NCBI RefSeq assembly: GCF_004135585.1
Contig: NZ_CP035501.1
Span: forward strand, 3,233,501 to 3,297,500
DNA: 64,000 bases
Origin: Sphingosinicella sp. BN140058
GTDB taxonomy: Bacteria > Pseudomonadota > Alphaproteobacteria > Sphingomonadales > Sphingomonadaceae
Direction: 5' to 3'
In this document: piece after piece, positions 47,596-58,381 of the stretch
How the letters are laid out: every line of letters begins with the position of its first letter
Numbering within the stretch: position 1 is the first letter of the stretch
The notes under the pieces: model-generated
What the model saw: the letters and a program-made list of their open reading frames with translations, nothing else
What the model was told of the DNA's origin: nothing
Database searches by the model: none
Translations under genes and position numbers: made by a program

Positions 47596-47811
47596 ATGAG
47601 CAACAAGCATCTTCGTCCGGACGAGACCCCCGCCGACCTGCAGGACGATCTCGAACGTGATCCCGGCATCAGCCAGTCCAAGGGATTGTTTGCGGGCGAC
47701 ACGTCGACCGATGCCGACCTGATCAAGGGCGACAACACGATCGAGGGCGACATCGACAATGACGCGGGCGTCGCCGGCGGCGTGAACCCGAAGGAGGGGC
47801 ACGACCACTGA
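47596..47811 (+). CDS. Small acidic hydrophilic protein
   Basis: 71 residues, strongly acidic (DETPADLQDDLERDPGISQSKG, DTSTDADLIKGDNTIEGDIDNDAGV), with no hydrophobic segment, ending GGVNPKEGHDH. AAGGAG lies seven bases before ATG 47596, so the longer frame from 47572 is rejected. It resembles the small proteins at 44155-45114 in composition and has a similar putative stress promoter. Its family is not recognised. Confidence 0.75.
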   Translation: MSNKHLRPDETPADLQDDLERDPGISQSKGLFAGDTSTDADLIKGDNTIEGDIDNDAGVAGGVNPKEGHDH

Positions 47812-48095
47812 ACGTACAAGCCTCGCCGCAGAGCGAGGCGGACGTTTCCTCCCCGGAAGTGGCGCCTTGCTCATGCGAGCGAACCGCCCGCAAGTCGGTG
47901 GAGGGGTTTGGAAACTCACGTAAGCGCCCGGAGATGAGGCGCTGCGTGGGTCGCCGGCCCCCCTCCACCACCGCCTTTCGGCGGCGGTCCCCCTCCCCAA
48001 GCAAGCTCGGGGAGGATCTGATGCGGCGGGGCTCACCGGACCCGCTCCATCAGCCTGCGGCTGGTCCCCTCCTCGTTCCGAGGAGGATCTTAGGC
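47812..48095. repeat. 284-base gap with palindromic repeats downstream of hslU
   Basis: No gene. It holds GGTGGAGGGG...CCCCTCCACC (about 47898-47970), CCACCGCCTTTCGGCGG and CCCTCCTCGTTCCGAGGAGG. These are modules of the same intergenic family. Some hairpin here probably ends the hslVU transcript. Confidence 0.65.
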
Positions 48096-49397
48096 TCAGA
48101 GCACGTACTTGCTGAGATCGGTGTTGCGGGCGATAGAGCTCAACTGCTTCTCGACATAAGCGCCGTCCACGGTCACCGTCTCGCCCGAACGCTCCGCCGC
48201 TTCGTAGCTGACGTCCTCGAGCAGTTTCTCGAGCACCGTCGAAAGGCGCCGGGCGCCGATATTCTCGATCTGCGAATTCACTTCCGCCGCGATGCGCGCC
48301 ACGGCACGAATGCCGTCGTCGGTGAACACCACTTCGACGCCCTCGGTAGCGATCAGCGCGCGATATTGCTCGCTGAGGCTTGCTTCGGTCTCCGACAGGA
48401 TGCGGACGAAGTCCTCCTCGGTCAAAGCCTTCAGTTCGACCCGGATCGGCAGGCGGCCCTGCAGTTCCGGCAGCAGATCGGAAGGCTTGGCGACGTGGAA
48501 GGCGCCGCTTGCAATGAAGAGGATGTGATCGGTCTTCATCGGTCCGTATTTGGTCGCGACGGTGGTGCCCTCGATCAACGGCAGCAGATCGCGCTGAACG
48601 CCTTCGCGGCTGACCGAGCCGCCCCGGACGTCCGACACCGCGATCTTGTCGATTTCGTCCAAAAAGACGATGCCGTTCGCTTCGGCATCGGCAAGCGCGG
48701 TGCGGGTGACGTCGTCCTGATCGAGCCTCTTGTCAGCCTCTTCCTCGACCAGCCGGTTCCACGCTTCGCGCACCTTGAGGCGGCGGCGCTTCTTGTTCTG
48801 CTGGCCAAGCGCCTTGGACATCATGTCGGAGAGATTGATCATGCCGACCTGACCGCCCATGCCAGGCACGTCGAACGGCATGTTCGGTGCCTCGACGACC
48901 TCCAGCTCGACTTCGCTATTGTCGAGATGGCCGTCGCGGAAACGCTGGCGGAAGCTCTCGCGGGTCGCTTCGCTGGCGCCCTTGCCGGTCAGCGCGTCGA
49001 GCAGCCGGTCCATCGCCGCCTGCTCGGCGGAATCCTTGACCGCGATCCGGCGCCGCTCCTTCTCCAGCCGCACCGCTTCCTCGACGAGATCGCGGGCGAT
49101 CTGCTCGACGTCGCGGCCGACATAGCCGACCTCGGTGAACTTGGTGGCCTCGACCTTGACGAAGGGCGCGTCCGCGAGTTTGGCGAGCCGCCGTGAAATC
49201 TCAGTCTTGCCGCAGCCGGTCGGCCCGATCATCAGGATGTTCTTCGGCGTAACTTCCTCGCGCAGGCCATCGGGCAGGCGCTGACGCCGCCAGCGGTTGC
49301 GCAGCGCCACCGCGACCGCGCGCTTCGCCTCATTCTGGCCGACGATGTGGGCATCAAGTGCGGCGACCACCGCCTTGGGGGTAAGATTGTCGTTCAT
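48096..49397 (-). CDS. hslU: ATP-dependent protease ATPase subunit HslU (ClpY)
   Basis: AAA+ unfoldase that feeds proteins to HslV. The 433 residues have Walker [16 protein letters not shown] near 61, the pore loop GYVGRD near 93, Walker B VFLDEIDK near 247, sensor I FIASGAFH and the conserved C-terminal DLSKYVL that docks into HslV. The inserted I-domain spans about 110-235. It is co-oriented with hslV with a gap of 79 bases, forming the heat-shock operon hslVU. Confidence 0.98.
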   Translation of the reverse strand: MNDNLTPKAVVAALDAHIVGQNEAKRAVAVALRNRWRRQRLPDGLREEVTPKNILMIGPTGCGKTEISRRLAKLADAPFVKVEATKFTEVGYVGRDVEQIARDLVEEAVRLEKERRRIAVKDSAEQAAMDRLLDALTGKGASEATRESFRQRFRDGHLDNSEVELEVVEAPNMPFDVPGMGGQVGMINLSDMMSKALGQQNKKRRRLKVREAWNRLVEEEADKRLDQDDVTRTALADAEANGIVFLDEIDKIAVSDVRGGSVSREGVQRDLLPLIEGTTVATKYGPMKTDHILFIASGAFHVAKPSDLLPELQGRLPIRVELKALTEEDFVRILSETEASLSEQYRALIATEGVEVVFTDDGIRAVARIAAEVNSQIENIGARRLSTVLEKLLEDVSYEAAERSGETVTVDGAYVEKQLSSIARNTDLSKYVL

Positions 49398-49476
49398 GTT
49401 GTGGTGTTTCGACCCGTATTGCTTGTCCGCAAGATGGCTGCGGAGGGGGAGGAATCAAGTTCGACGCGCCGGCGTG

Positions 49477-50025
49477 TCAGGCCGCGGCGGCGCCCTCGAT
49501 CACTTCGACGGTGAGGTTGCCGTTGGTGTAGACGCAGATGTCCGCGGCGATCGCCATGCCCTTGCGCGCGATCGTCTCCGGATCCTCTTCATAGCCGTAG
49601 AGCGCGGTCGCCGCCGCGAGGGCAAAATTGCCGCCGGATCCGATCGCCGCGACGCCGCTCGCCGGCTCGAGCACATCGCCGTTGCCCGTGAGGATCAGGG
49701 TCACGTCCTTGTCGGCGACGATCATCATCGCTTCAAGGTTGCGCAGATATTTGTCGGTTCGCCAGTCCTTGGCGAGCTCGACCGCCGAGCGCATCAGCTG
49801 TCCGTGATGCTGCTCCAGCTTGCGCTCCAGCCGTTCGAACAAGGTGAAGGCGTCTGCAGTGGCGCCGGCAAAGCCGGCGATCACCGAGCCGTCGCCGATC
49901 CGCCGGACCTTGCGTGCGTTGGGTTTGATGACGGTGTGCTGCAGCGACACCTGTCCGTCGCCCGCGATCACCGCCTTGCCGTTCTTCCTTACCGCCAGGA
50001 TCGTCGTCCCGTGCCAGCTTTCCAT
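49477..50025 (-). CDS. hslV: ATP-dependent protease peptidase subunit HslV (ClpQ)
   Basis: Threonine peptidase with a proteasome-like fold, dodecameric with HslU hexamers. The 182 residues start [17 protein letters not shown]. Removal of the short leader exposes the catalytic Thr of TTILAVR. Other marks are [15 protein letters not shown], the substrate pocket [17 protein letters not shown] and [15 protein letters not shown]. The ATG at 50025 is chosen because upstream sequence in this frame is not conserved. Confidence 0.98.
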   Translation of the reverse strand: MESWHGTTILAVRKNGKAVIAGDGQVSLQHTVIKPNARKVRRIGDGSVIAGFAGATADAFTLFERLERKLEQHHGQLMRSAVELAKDWRTDKYLRNLEAMMIVADKDVTLILTGNGDVLEPASGVAAIGSGGNFALAAATALYGYEEDPETIARKGMAIAADICVYTNGNLTVEVIEGAAAA

Positions 50026-50137
50026 GGTAACTCCCGAATGCGTTTCGCAACATGTGGGAGCGGGCTCCGGCCTGCGCAACGTCCTCTTCCCCGGAGCGTC
50101 GGAAGCGCCTAGCCTTCGAGGCTGAACAGGGGATTGA

Positions 50138-51799
50138 ATGATGCGGGCACGGCTTGGAGTCATGGGTGCGATACTGGCCGGCGCGGCCCTGCCCGCGAGC
50201 GCTGGGCAGAATAGCGAGCGGATGACCGCGGCGACCGCCCCGGTCCCGGTCTGCGCGCCTGCCGACGCGGCTTCGGACGGCGCGGGCAAGGCTGCACCGG
50301 TCCTGCTCGACGGTCTCGGCTATGCCGGCATCGTGCCGGACACGGACAGCGTCGAGGCGCGGCGCTGGTTCGATCAGGGCGTGCGGCTGATCTGGACCTA
50401 TGACGAGGTCGAGGCGATCCGCGCGTTCGAGCAGGCGCAAGCACTCGCGCCGGATTGCGCACTCTGCTTCTGGGGCGAGGCGTGGGCGCGTTCGCCGACG
50501 CTCAACCTGCAGCCGCGCATCGACGAACTCGGCAAGGCTGCGGCAGCGGCGCGAAGGGCCCAGGCGCTTTCCGCGAAGCTCGGCGCGAAGGAGCGGGCGC
50601 TGGTCGATGCCATGGTTCTGCGCACCCGCGGCACGGCGAAGTTCGACGGCAAGGGATATGCCAGGGCGATGGCGAAGATCGCGCGTGCCCATCCTGAAGA
50701 CGACGCGGTGCTGGTGATCGCGGCCGATGCGGAAATGGTGATCGGCAAACGTGCGCCCAAGCCCGGCTCGGCAGGCCAGAAATGGCTGGAAACGGTGCTC
50801 GCGCGCAATCCGGATCACAGCGGCGCGATCCACCTCTACATCCATCTCACCGATTTCCTCGACCAGCAGAAGCTCGCCGAACCTTACGCGGAGCGGCTCG
50901 GGCGACTGGCGCCGGCGGCGAGCCATCTCGTCCACATGCCGTCCCACACCTTCTTCGGAATCGGCCGCTACCGCGATGCAGCGACGGTGAACCTGGCGGC
51001 GCTGGAGGCCGACCAAGCGTTCGTCGCCAAGGCGAAGCCCGCGCGATCGGACTATCGGACCGGGCTCTACGCCCACAACAGCCACTTCGCGATCCAGGCG
51101 GCGATGATGCGCGGCGACGGTGAGACGGCGCGCAGGATCGCCGACCATTATCGCAGCCGCTATCCCGAAGGCGGCGACACCGGCTGGCGCGGCGTGATCC
51201 GCGCTTCGACCTGGTATGCCGACGGGCTTCACGCCCCAACGGCCGAGGTGATGGCATCGTCGGAACCGCGAGATCCGCTGATGCGGGCGATGCGCCTCTA
51301 CGCCCGCGGCGAAGCGCAGGCGCGGGCGGGCAATGCCGGCGCGGTGCGGCGCGAGGCCGCTGCGATGACGGCGCTGCGCGAGGGCCCGGACGGGCGGGCG
51401 CTCGGCAGCAAGGCGATCGAGGATCTGGTGGCCTTGGCACAGCATGTGCTGGAGGGGCGCGCGGCGATGCTGGAGGGTGATCACAAGCGCGCAGCGACCG
51501 CGTTCCGGGCGGCGATGCTGCTCCAATCCGGCGATCGCTTCGGCTTCGATCCGCCGCCTTTCTGGTATCCGGTGCGCCGGAGCCTCGCTGCGGCCCTGCT
51601 CGCCGCGGGCGACGCCGAGGGCGCGCAGCATCAGCTGATCGCATCGCTCGAACGCTGGCCCGGCGATCCTCTCGCCCTGCTGGCGCTCGCCCGGGCCGAG
51701 CAGGCGCTCGGCAATGCCGATCTCGCGGGCCGCTACCTCGGCCAGGCACGCGCCGCATGGAGCGGCGACGTCGAAAAGGTGCCGCTCACCCGCATCTGA
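50138..51799 (+). CDS. Exported TPR-repeat protein, copy 1
   Basis: 553 residues with a signal peptide ([14 protein letters not shown]) and several TPR-like helical pairs. It carries the family core [49 protein letters not shown] near 75. There are also histidine-rich segments ([38 protein letters not shown]) that are conserved in the tandem copy and could bind metal. No catalytic family is recognised. It begins 112 bases from the divergent hslV. Confidence 0.85.
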   Translation: MMRARLGVMGAILAGAALPASAGQNSERMTAATAPVPVCAPADAASDGAGKAAPVLLDGLGYAGIVPDTDSVEARRWFDQGVRLIWTYDEVEAIRAFEQAQALAPDCALCFWGEAWARSPTLNLQPRIDELGKAAAAARRAQALSAKLGAKERALVDAMVLRTRGTAKFDGKGYARAMAKIARAHPEDDAVLVIAADAEMVIGKRAPKPGSAGQKWLETVLARNPDHSGAIHLYIHLTDFLDQQKLAEPYAERLGRLAPAASHLVHMPSHTFFGIGRYRDAATVNLAALEADQAFVAKAKPARSDYRTGLYAHNSHFAIQAAMMRGDGETARRIADHYRSRYPEGGDTGWRGVIRASTWYADGLHAPTAEVMASSEPRDPLMRAMRLYARGEAQARAGNAGAVRREAAAMTALREGPDGRALGSKAIEDLVALAQHVLEGRAAMLEGDHKRAATAFRAAMLLQSGDRFGFDPPPFWYPVRRSLAAALLAAGDAEGAQHQLIASLERWPGDPLALLALARAEQALGNADLAGRYLGQARAAWSGDVEKVPLTRI

Positions 51800-51878
51800 T
51801 CGATCCGTTTCCGAGCGAGTCGCTGTTGCCAGTCCTCTGGCCGGCTTTAGCTTGTCTTCCAACAGAATGGGGGGAGAC

Positions 51879-53570
51879 ATGGTCGGATCTTTGCGGGGGG
51901 CGAGCGTCGCGCTCGCGGCGCTTGCGGCGGCATTGCCGGTTCAGGCGGTGGAGCGTGCGGAGCGCTATCAGGCGGCGTGGAGTCTCGCCCGCTGCGTCTC
52001 GGCTGCGGCGGAGCAGGAGGGCGGCTCGGCGCCGGCCAGACCGTTCCAGCTCAAGGAGTTCAACTACGACACCAGGCTCAGAGCCGACACCGCCAATGCG
52101 CAGGCGCAGGCCTGGTTTCAGCAGGGGCTGAGGCTGATCTGGGCCTATGACGAGGCGGAGGCGATCCGCAACTTCCGGGAGGCGCAGCGGCTCGATCCCG
52201 ATTGTGCAATGTGCCACTGGGGCGAGGCGCTGGCCCGATCGCCGACGCTCAACCTGCAGCCGCCTTATGTCGACGTCGATGCCGCCGCGGCCGCGGCACG
52301 GCGGGCCGCCGCGCGGGCAGGGAGGCTGGGTCCGCGCGACCGGGGCCTGATCAACGCGATCCTGATCCGCGCCCCCGCCACCGGAACCGCGTTCGACAAT
52401 GAAGGCTATGTCAGGGCGATGGCGGCCCTCGCCGAGCAATTCCCACAGGAGGATGCGGTTCTGGTGCTGGCCTCCGATGCGCAGATCGTGCGCTGGGCGG
52501 CCGGCGGGGCGCCGCTGCAGCAAGCGCAGAGCTGGCTCGAGACCGTGCTTCGCCGCGATCCGCAGAACAAAGCGGCGATCCACTTCTACATCCACCTGTC
52601 GGACATCGTCGACAAGCCGGCGCTGCCATTGCCCTTCGCCGGAACGCTGGCGGACAGCGGCGCCGGGGCCAGCCACCTCGTCCACATGGCATCGCACACT
52701 TTTTATAATAAAGGCCGGTTCGCGGACGCGGTTACCGCGAACCGGAAGGCCATCGACCTGTACGGCGAATATGAGAAGCAGGCGCCTGCTTTCTCGGCCT
52801 ATCGGCGTTACCTGTACGCACACGATCACCATTATGCGATCGAAGCCGCGATGATGCGCGGCGACGGCCGCAACGCGATCGAAGTGGCCGACCTGTTCAA
52901 CGAGCGCTTTCCCGCCAAGGATCCCCTGTTCCGGATCCGCGCCGCCCACTATGCCGCGCCTTATTTCGCTTATGGTCGCCATGCGCCGGTGCAGACCGTG
53001 CTCGCGCTGCGCGGACCGGCGACCGGCTGGTCGGGCGACGTCTACGCGCTCGCCGCCGCCGCCTGGCATTATGCCCGCGGCGAGGCGTTCGCCCGCAACG
53101 GCGACGCCGCGGGCGTCACGACCGAGGCGAGAGCGATCGCCACCCTGCGCGATGGTCCCGACGGCAGGGCGCTCGGCCCGGAAGGCGCGGCGCTGGCGAC
53201 GATCTCGCAGCGCGTTCTCGAAGGGCGTGCGGCGATGCTCCGCAGCGACTATGCGAGCGCGATCACTGCCTATCGGGCGGCGATGACCGAGCAGGGCAAT
53301 GCCGGATTGCAGTTCGATCCGCCGCCCTTCTGGTACGGGGTCCGCCGCAGCCTGGCGGCCGCGATGCTGAAGGCGGGCGATGCCGAAGGCGCGAAGCGCC
53401 AGCTCCTCGCCTCGCTCGCCATGTTCCAGGAGGATGGGATCGCGCTCTGGACGCTGGGGCTTGCCGAGATCCAGCTCGGCAATCCCGACGCCGGCAAAGC
53501 CTATCAGGCGCGTGCACAACGTGCATGGGCAGGCGAGAGCCTGGAGCGTATGCCGATCGCCTTGTTCTGA
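51879..53570 (+). CDS. Exported TPR-repeat protein, copy 2
   Basis: 563 residues, a tandem paralogue of the gene at 50138. The same blocks are present: QGLRLIWAYDEAEAIRNF, CAMCHWGEALARSPTLN, IHFYIHLSDIVD, HLVHMASHTFYNKGRF and [18 protein letters not shown]. Signal peptide VALAALAAALPVQA. ATG 51879 follows GGGGGAGAC and is preferred over ATG 51867. The CAMCH makes a chance CxxCH heme-binding pattern that copy 1 lacks (CALCF). The first copy ends 79 bases upstream, so the pair probably forms one operon. Confidence 0.85.
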   Translation: MVGSLRGASVALAALAAALPVQAVERAERYQAAWSLARCVSAAAEQEGGSAPARPFQLKEFNYDTRLRADTANAQAQAWFQQGLRLIWAYDEAEAIRNFREAQRLDPDCAMCHWGEALARSPTLNLQPPYVDVDAAAAAARRAAARAGRLGPRDRGLINAILIRAPATGTAFDNEGYVRAMAALAEQFPQEDAVLVLASDAQIVRWAAGGAPLQQAQSWLETVLRRDPQNKAAIHFYIHLSDIVDKPALPLPFAGTLADSGAGASHLVHMASHTFYNKGRFADAVTANRKAIDLYGEYEKQAPAFSAYRRYLYAHDHHYAIEAAMMRGDGRNAIEVADLFNERFPAKDPLFRIRAAHYAAPYFAYGRHAPVQTVLALRGPATGWSGDVYALAAAAWHYARGEAFARNGDAAGVTTEARAIATLRDGPDGRALGPEGAALATISQRVLEGRAAMLRSDYASAITAYRAAMTEQGNAGLQFDPPPFWYGVRRSLAAAMLKAGDAEGAKRQLLASLAMFQEDGIALWTLGLAEIQLGNPDAGKAYQARAQRAWAGESLERMPIALF

Positions 53571-53619
53571 CGAAGCGGAACGGGCTGACAGCTTCGCCCT
53601 GCCGTTGTAGGCAGGGTCG

Positions 53620-56169
53620 ATGGCGTTGCTCCTCCTTGGTCTGATCGCGCTCGGAGCCGTCGTCTACCGCCTGTACTTGCGCGTCGACGCCCTGGAGCGC
53701 GAAGTGCGGCGGCTCCGCGACGGCAATCCGGTCGCGGAAGCCGTGCCCACGGCTTCTCCGGCCACGCCCGTGCCGCACGTGCCGATGCAGGCGCCGGCGG
53801 CGCCACTCAGCGCGCCGGCGGCCGAGCCGCTTCCGGCCGCACGCACAATGCCGCCGGTCGCCCCCGGCCCGGCAGCGCCCCGGCAGGATTTCGCCAAGCT
53901 GTTCGAGCAACTGGTCGCCGGCCGGCTGCTGATCTGGATCGGCGGCATCGCGCTCGCGGTCGCCGGCGTGTTCCTGGTGCGCTATTCGCTCGGCCTGATC
54001 ACGCCGGCCATCCGGATGATCCTCGCGGCGCTGTTCGGCGCCGCGCTGATCGGGGCGGGCGAATATGCGCGCTGGCGTCCCGGCAAGATCGTCGATCCCC
54101 GTGTCGCACAATCACTGGTCGGTGCCGGCGTGCTCGTCTTCTACGCCGCCGCTTACGGAAGCCAGGTCCTGTACGGACTGATCTCGGCGCAGACGGCGCT
54201 CGGGCTGATGACCGTCATCACCATCGCCGCCCTGATCCTCTCCTTGCGCCATGGTGCGGCGACCGCCGTGATGGGCCTGGCGGGCGGCTTTGCAACGCCG
54301 CTGCTGGTCGGCAATCCGAGCGGGACGTCGGTGCCGTTGCTGACCTATCTCGCGTTGCTAAACCTCGCCCTGTTCGCGATCGCGGCGCGGCGGGGCTGGC
54401 CCTGGCTTGCGGTGGCAACGGTGGTGCTGAGCTTCGCCTGGACGGCCGTGCTCGCAACGATGGCGCCTGCGCATGCGCTTCCCGCCGGCCTGTTCATCGT
54501 CGTGCTCGGTGTCGGCGCGTCGCTGCTGCGCGTCGGCGAGGGACGGCAGCTGGCGGTGATGCGGCCCGCGGCCATCGCTCTGATCGAGCTGGCCCTGCTG
54601 GTGGGGCGGATCGATCTCGGCCTGCCCGCATGGGGGCTGTTCGCGCTGCTCTCGATCGCCTGTTTCTTCCTCGCGGCCCGGGAACCGGCACATCGGCTGC
54701 TGCCCGCATTGGCGGTGGCGCTCGCCTTGCTGCTGCTGTTCGTCAAGGCCATCGACCTGCCCGATCCGCTGCTGCCGCACATTGCTGCGGGGATCACCTT
54801 GCTGTTCGCCGCAGGTGCACTTCCCGGCGTGCTGCGCGGACCCGATCGCGGCATCTCGGCAGCGGTCGCGTCGGCAGGCTTCGCCGGCCCCGCGCTGATC
54901 CTCCGCCTCACCCATGACGATCTGCTCGCGCGGCCTGCCTGGGCGCTGCTCTTCGTCCTGCTCGCGATCGGGCCGCTGCTGCTCGCCTGGAGCCGGCGTG
55001 CGGTAGCACGCGACGGGGCGGCCGACCGGCCGAGTGTCGTGGCGGTCGCCGCCGGTGCGCTGCTGCTCGCCGTCGCCGCCCTCGATCTGCTTCCCTACGA
55101 TCTTGTCGGAAGCCTCTGGCTGCTCATCGGCCTTGCCGTCGCACTCGCGGCGCAGCGGACGCAGGATCGCGGCCTGGGCTGGATCGCCGGGATCGCAGCC
55201 GCCGCCGGGCTCGTCTGGAGCGGGCTGCGCATCTTCGATTTGTGGATGACGGTAGGCATGGCGCTCGCCGGCGATCCGGCGCTGGTGACCGGGCTTCCGC
55301 CGCTGGGGCAGGGGCTGCTCGTGCTGGTGCCGGCTGCAGCAATCCTGGTTGCGGCCTGGCGGCTGCTTGCGGCCGATTCGCGCATCGGCAGGGTGCCGCT
55401 GATCGCAGGCGCGATCGCGGCGATTGCGGCGGCCTATCTGCTCTACAAGCACCTGTTCGGCCTGGCGACGCACGAAGATTTCGTCGCGCGCGGGCTTGCC
55501 GAGCGGACGTTGCTCAATCTGGTTTTGTTCGCCGCCAGCTGGGCGATCTGCCATCGGCGAATGCCGCATTTCGGCCTCAGCGACGCTCAGCGCCAACGCG
55601 CTTCGCTGGCGCTGACCGGTCTTGCCGCGGCGCGTCTGGTCTGGTTCGACATGCTGATCCACAATCCGGCGGTGGTGGACCAGGCAGTCGGGGCGATGCC
55701 GCTGCTCAACCTGATCCTGCCGGCCTATCTGCTCGGCGCCGCCTGGCTGTACCGTGTCCGGCGTGCGGCGCCGAATGGGGCACGGTCCGGATTGTGGCTG
55801 ACGCTCGCGCTCGCGTCGTTGCTGCTCGGCGTGATGCTGCTGGTGCGTCAGGCTTTCCAGGGCACCATCCTGACCGCGCCGACGATCGGCGAGGGCGAAT
55901 CCTATGCCTATTCGCTGGCCGGGCTGCTGCTGTCGATCGCGCTCATCGTCGGCGGCATCCGCCTGGCCGACAAGCCGGTCCGCATCGCCGGTCTCGCGCT
56001 GCTCGCGCTGACCATCATCAAGGTGTTCGGCCTGGATGCGGCGGCGCTGACGGGACTGCTGCGGATCCTGTCCCTGTTCGGGCTCGGCGTCGGCGTGATC
56101 GGGATCGGGATGCTCTACGGCCGCGTGCTGCGCGCCGAAGCGGCGCCCGCGGGCGGATCCCAAACCTGA
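53620..56169 (+). CDS. DUF2339 polytopic membrane protein
   Basis: 849 residues. A short N-terminal helix with a coiled-coil stretch ([17 protein letters not shown]), a Pro/Ala-rich linker (about 40-90), then more than 20 predicted membrane helices. The DUF2339 signatures [33 protein letters not shown] and [19 protein letters not shown] are present. Function unknown. A CCCTGCC/GGCAGGG hairpin (53597-53616) lies three bases before the ATG and includes its ribosome site. It follows the TPR pair on the same strand by 49 bases. Confidence 0.9.
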   Translation: MALLLLGLIALGAVVYRLYLRVDALEREVRRLRDGNPVAEAVPTASPATPVPHVPMQAPAAPLSAPAAEPLPAARTMPPVAPGPAAPRQDFAKLFEQLVAGRLLIWIGGIALAVAGVFLVRYSLGLITPAIRMILAALFGAALIGAGEYARWRPGKIVDPRVAQSLVGAGVLVFYAAAYGSQVLYGLISAQTALGLMTVITIAALILSLRHGAATAVMGLAGGFATPLLVGNPSGTSVPLLTYLALLNLALFAIAARRGWPWLAVATVVLSFAWTAVLATMAPAHALPAGLFIVVLGVGASLLRVGEGRQLAVMRPAAIALIELALLVGRIDLGLPAWGLFALLSIACFFLAAREPAHRLLPALAVALALLLLFVKAIDLPDPLLPHIAAGITLLFAAGALPGVLRGPDRGISAAVASAGFAGPALILRLTHDDLLARPAWALLFVLLAIGPLLLAWSRRAVARDGAADRPSVVAVAAGALLLAVAALDLLPYDLVGSLWLLIGLAVALAAQRTQDRGLGWIAGIAAAAGLVWSGLRIFDLWMTVGMALAGDPALVTGLPPLGQGLLVLVPAAAILVAAWRLLAADSRIGRVPLIAGAIAAIAAAYLLYKHLFGLATHEDFVARGLAERTLLNLVLFAASWAICHRRMPHFGLSDAQRQRASLALTGLAAARLVWFDMLIHNPAVVDQAVGAMPLLNLILPAYLLGAAWLYRVRRAAPNGARSGLWLTLALASLLLGVMLLVRQAFQGTILTAPTIGEGESYAYSLAGLLLSIALIVGGIRLADKPVRIAGLALLALTIIKVFGLDAAALTGLLRILSLFGLGVGVIGIGMLYGRVLRAEAAPAGGSQT

Positions 56170-56179
56170 AAGAAGAAAA

Positions 56180-56256
<77 letters not shown>

Positions 56257-56454
56257 ACCGGCGGAACCCTGTGCGGGCACCGAAGTGGCGCCTCTAGGCC
56301 CGGCGGCTGGCGATGGCAAGCGCCTGAATCCCGTTGCACCCGAACGGGATGGTCGAGCGGGCGTCCTTGCACAGGCGGCCAAACGCATGTTAACCGCCCG
56401 CCACATTCATCCGGACGCTTGTTCCAGCACCGGTCCCTCACCAGGTAAGATCCC

Positions 56455-56784
56455 ATGTTCGCATCGCCCGCATATGCATCGACCGGCGCCGCCGCAGGAA
56501 GCGGGGCGCTGATCGCCCAGTTCCTGCCGCTGGTGCTGATCTTCGTCGCCTTCTGGTTCCTGCTGATCCGTCCGCAGACCAAGCGGGCCAAGCAGCATCG
56601 CGACATGCTCGCGGCGGTGAAGAAGAACGACGTCGCTGTCACGTCCGGGGGGCTGATCGGCAAGGTCACCAAGGTCGACGAGAATGAGGTCGAGGTCGAA
56701 ATCGCGCCGAACGTGCGCGTGCGCGTGATCAAGTCGATGCTGAGCGACATCCGCCCGCACGGCACCAAGCCGGCGAACGACTGA
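56455..56784 (+). CDS. yajC: Preprotein translocase accessory subunit YajC
   Basis: 109 residues with one membrane helix ([20 protein letters not shown] near 22-42) followed by the family signature [34 protein letters not shown]. It belongs to the SecDF-YajC complex that assists SecYEG. AGGTAAG precedes the ATG. SecD starts one base after its stop, so the three genes are an operon. Confidence 0.97.
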   Translation: MFASPAYASTGAAAGSGALIAQFLPLVLIFVAFWFLLIRPQTKRAKQHRDMLAAVKKNDVAVTSGGLIGKVTKVDENEVEVEIAPNVRVRVIKSMLSDIRPHGTKPAND

Positions 56785-56785
56785 C

Positions 56786-58372
56786 ATGCTCGATTTCCCC
56801 CGTTGGAAGGTGTGGGGCATCAGCCTCATCTGCCTGATCGGCGTCCTGCTCGCCGTACCCAGCCTGTTTCCTGCGGAGCAGGTTGCGAAGTGGCCGAAAT
56901 GGGTGCCCAGCGCGCAGATCAACCTCGGCCTCGACCTTGCCGGCGGCAGCCATCTGCTGCTCGAAGCGGATACGAGCGGCCTCGCCAAGCAGCGGCTGGA
57001 ACAGATGGAGGAGCGTCTGCGCGTCGGGCTCCGCCGCGAGTCGCCGCCGATCGACATCGGTGAGATCTCGACCGCCGACAACAAGCTGACCTTCATGGTG
57101 CGCAATCCGGCGCAGGTCGATGCCGCGGTCGAGTTCGCGCGGACCCAGACGCAGCCCGCCGGTCTCGGCCCGCGCGACTGGAACGTCGATGTCCTCGACC
57201 AGAACCGGATCGTGATGACTCCGACTCAGGCCGGGCTCGATCAGGCGCTGACTCAGGCGATGGATACCGCCCGCGAGGTCGTCTACAATCGCGTCGACCC
57301 CGACGGCACCAAGGAAGTCACCGTCATCCGCCAGGGCGACACCCGGATCCTCGTCCAGGTCCCCGGTCTCGAGGATCCCGAGGCGCTGAAAACCCTGCTC
57401 GGCAAGACGGCGCGGCTGGAATTCAAGCTGGTCGATCAGACCGCGTCTCCGGAGCAGGTCGCGCAGGGCCGCGCGCCGGTCGGCAGCCAAGTGCTGCCGA
57501 TGCAGGGCGGCGGCGCGATTGCGGTCAAGCGCCGCGCGATCGTCACCGGCGACCAGCTGATCGACGCCAAGCAGAGTTACGATCAGAACAATCAGCCGGG
57601 TGTCAGCATCACCTTCGACAGCACCGGCGCCAAGGCGTTCGGCCGGGTGACCCGCGAGAACGTCAATAAGCCGTTCGCCATCATCCTCGACAACGTCGTG
57701 CTGTCGGCGCCGAACATCAACGAGCCGATTCTCGGCGGCCAGGCCCAGATCATGGGCAGCTACACCGTGCAGACTGCGAACGAGCTCGCCGTTCAGCTTC
57801 GCTCGGGCAAGCTGCCGGTCGAGCTGCGCGTGATCGAGGAGCGGACGATCGGTCCGGAGCTCGGTAAGGAGTCGATCAAGTGGGGCGGCATCGCCGCTGG
57901 GGTCGCGACCCTGGCCGTAATCCTGTTCATGCTGATCACCTATGGCCGCTTCGGCGTCTATGCGACGATCGGGCTGATCCTCAACGCGCTGTTCATCCTC
58001 GGCATCCTCGCCTTGTTCGGCGCGTCGCTGACATTGCCCGGCATCGCCGGCTTCGTGCTGACGATCGGCGCGGCGGTCGATGCGAACGTGCTGATCAACG
58101 AGCGCATTCGCGAGGAACAGAGGCGCGGCCGACGGGTGCTCGACGCGATCGAGGCCGGTTACCGCGAAGCGAGCACCGCGATCTTCGACGCCAACATCAC
58201 CAACGTCATCGCCGCGGTGCTGATGTTCTACTTCGGCAGCGGCCCGATCCGCGGCTTTGCCGTCGTGCTGATGATCGGCATCGTCACCTCGGTGTTCAGT
58301 GCCGTCAACATCACCCGCATGCTGGTCGCCCTCTGGGCGCGCCGCGCGCGGCCGCGTGAACTCCATATCTAG
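56786..58372 (+). CDS. secD: Protein translocase subunit SecD
   Basis: 528 residues. Membrane helix 1 is at the N-terminus, then the large periplasmic P1 domain (LGLDLAGGSHLLLEAD near 48). Five more helices follow near the C-terminus with the conserved LTIGAAVDANVLINERIREE region that carries the proton-path aspartate. SecD uses the proton gradient to pull exported chains through. It is followed by secF after nine bases. Confidence 0.97.
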   Translation: MLDFPRWKVWGISLICLIGVLLAVPSLFPAEQVAKWPKWVPSAQINLGLDLAGGSHLLLEADTSGLAKQRLEQMEERLRVGLRRESPPIDIGEISTADNKLTFMVRNPAQVDAAVEFARTQTQPAGLGPRDWNVDVLDQNRIVMTPTQAGLDQALTQAMDTAREVVYNRVDPDGTKEVTVIRQGDTRILVQVPGLEDPEALKTLLGKTARLEFKLVDQTASPEQVAQGRAPVGSQVLPMQGGGAIAVKRRAIVTGDQLIDAKQSYDQNNQPGVSITFDSTGAKAFGRVTRENVNKPFAIILDNVVLSAPNINEPILGGQAQIMGSYTVQTANELAVQLRSGKLPVELRVIEERTIGPELGKESIKWGGIAAGVATLAVILFMLITYGRFGVYATIGLILNALFILGILALFGASLTLPGIAGFVLTIGAAVDANVLINERIREEQRRGRRVLDAIEAGYREASTAIFDANITNVIAAVLMFYFGSGPIRGFAVVLMIGIVTSVFSAVNITRMLVALWARRARPRELHI

Positions 58373-58381
58373 GCTGAAGCC

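Noticed and set aside
52200..52220. CxxCH (CAMCH) in TPR copy 2 as a c-type heme site
   Set aside because: The paralogue has CALCF at the same place, there is a single motif and no other cytochrome feature, so the pattern is probably chance.
56257..56290. GGAAC near 56263 as a stress promoter of yajC-secDF
   Set aside because: No CGTT or near match lies 16-17 bases downstream.
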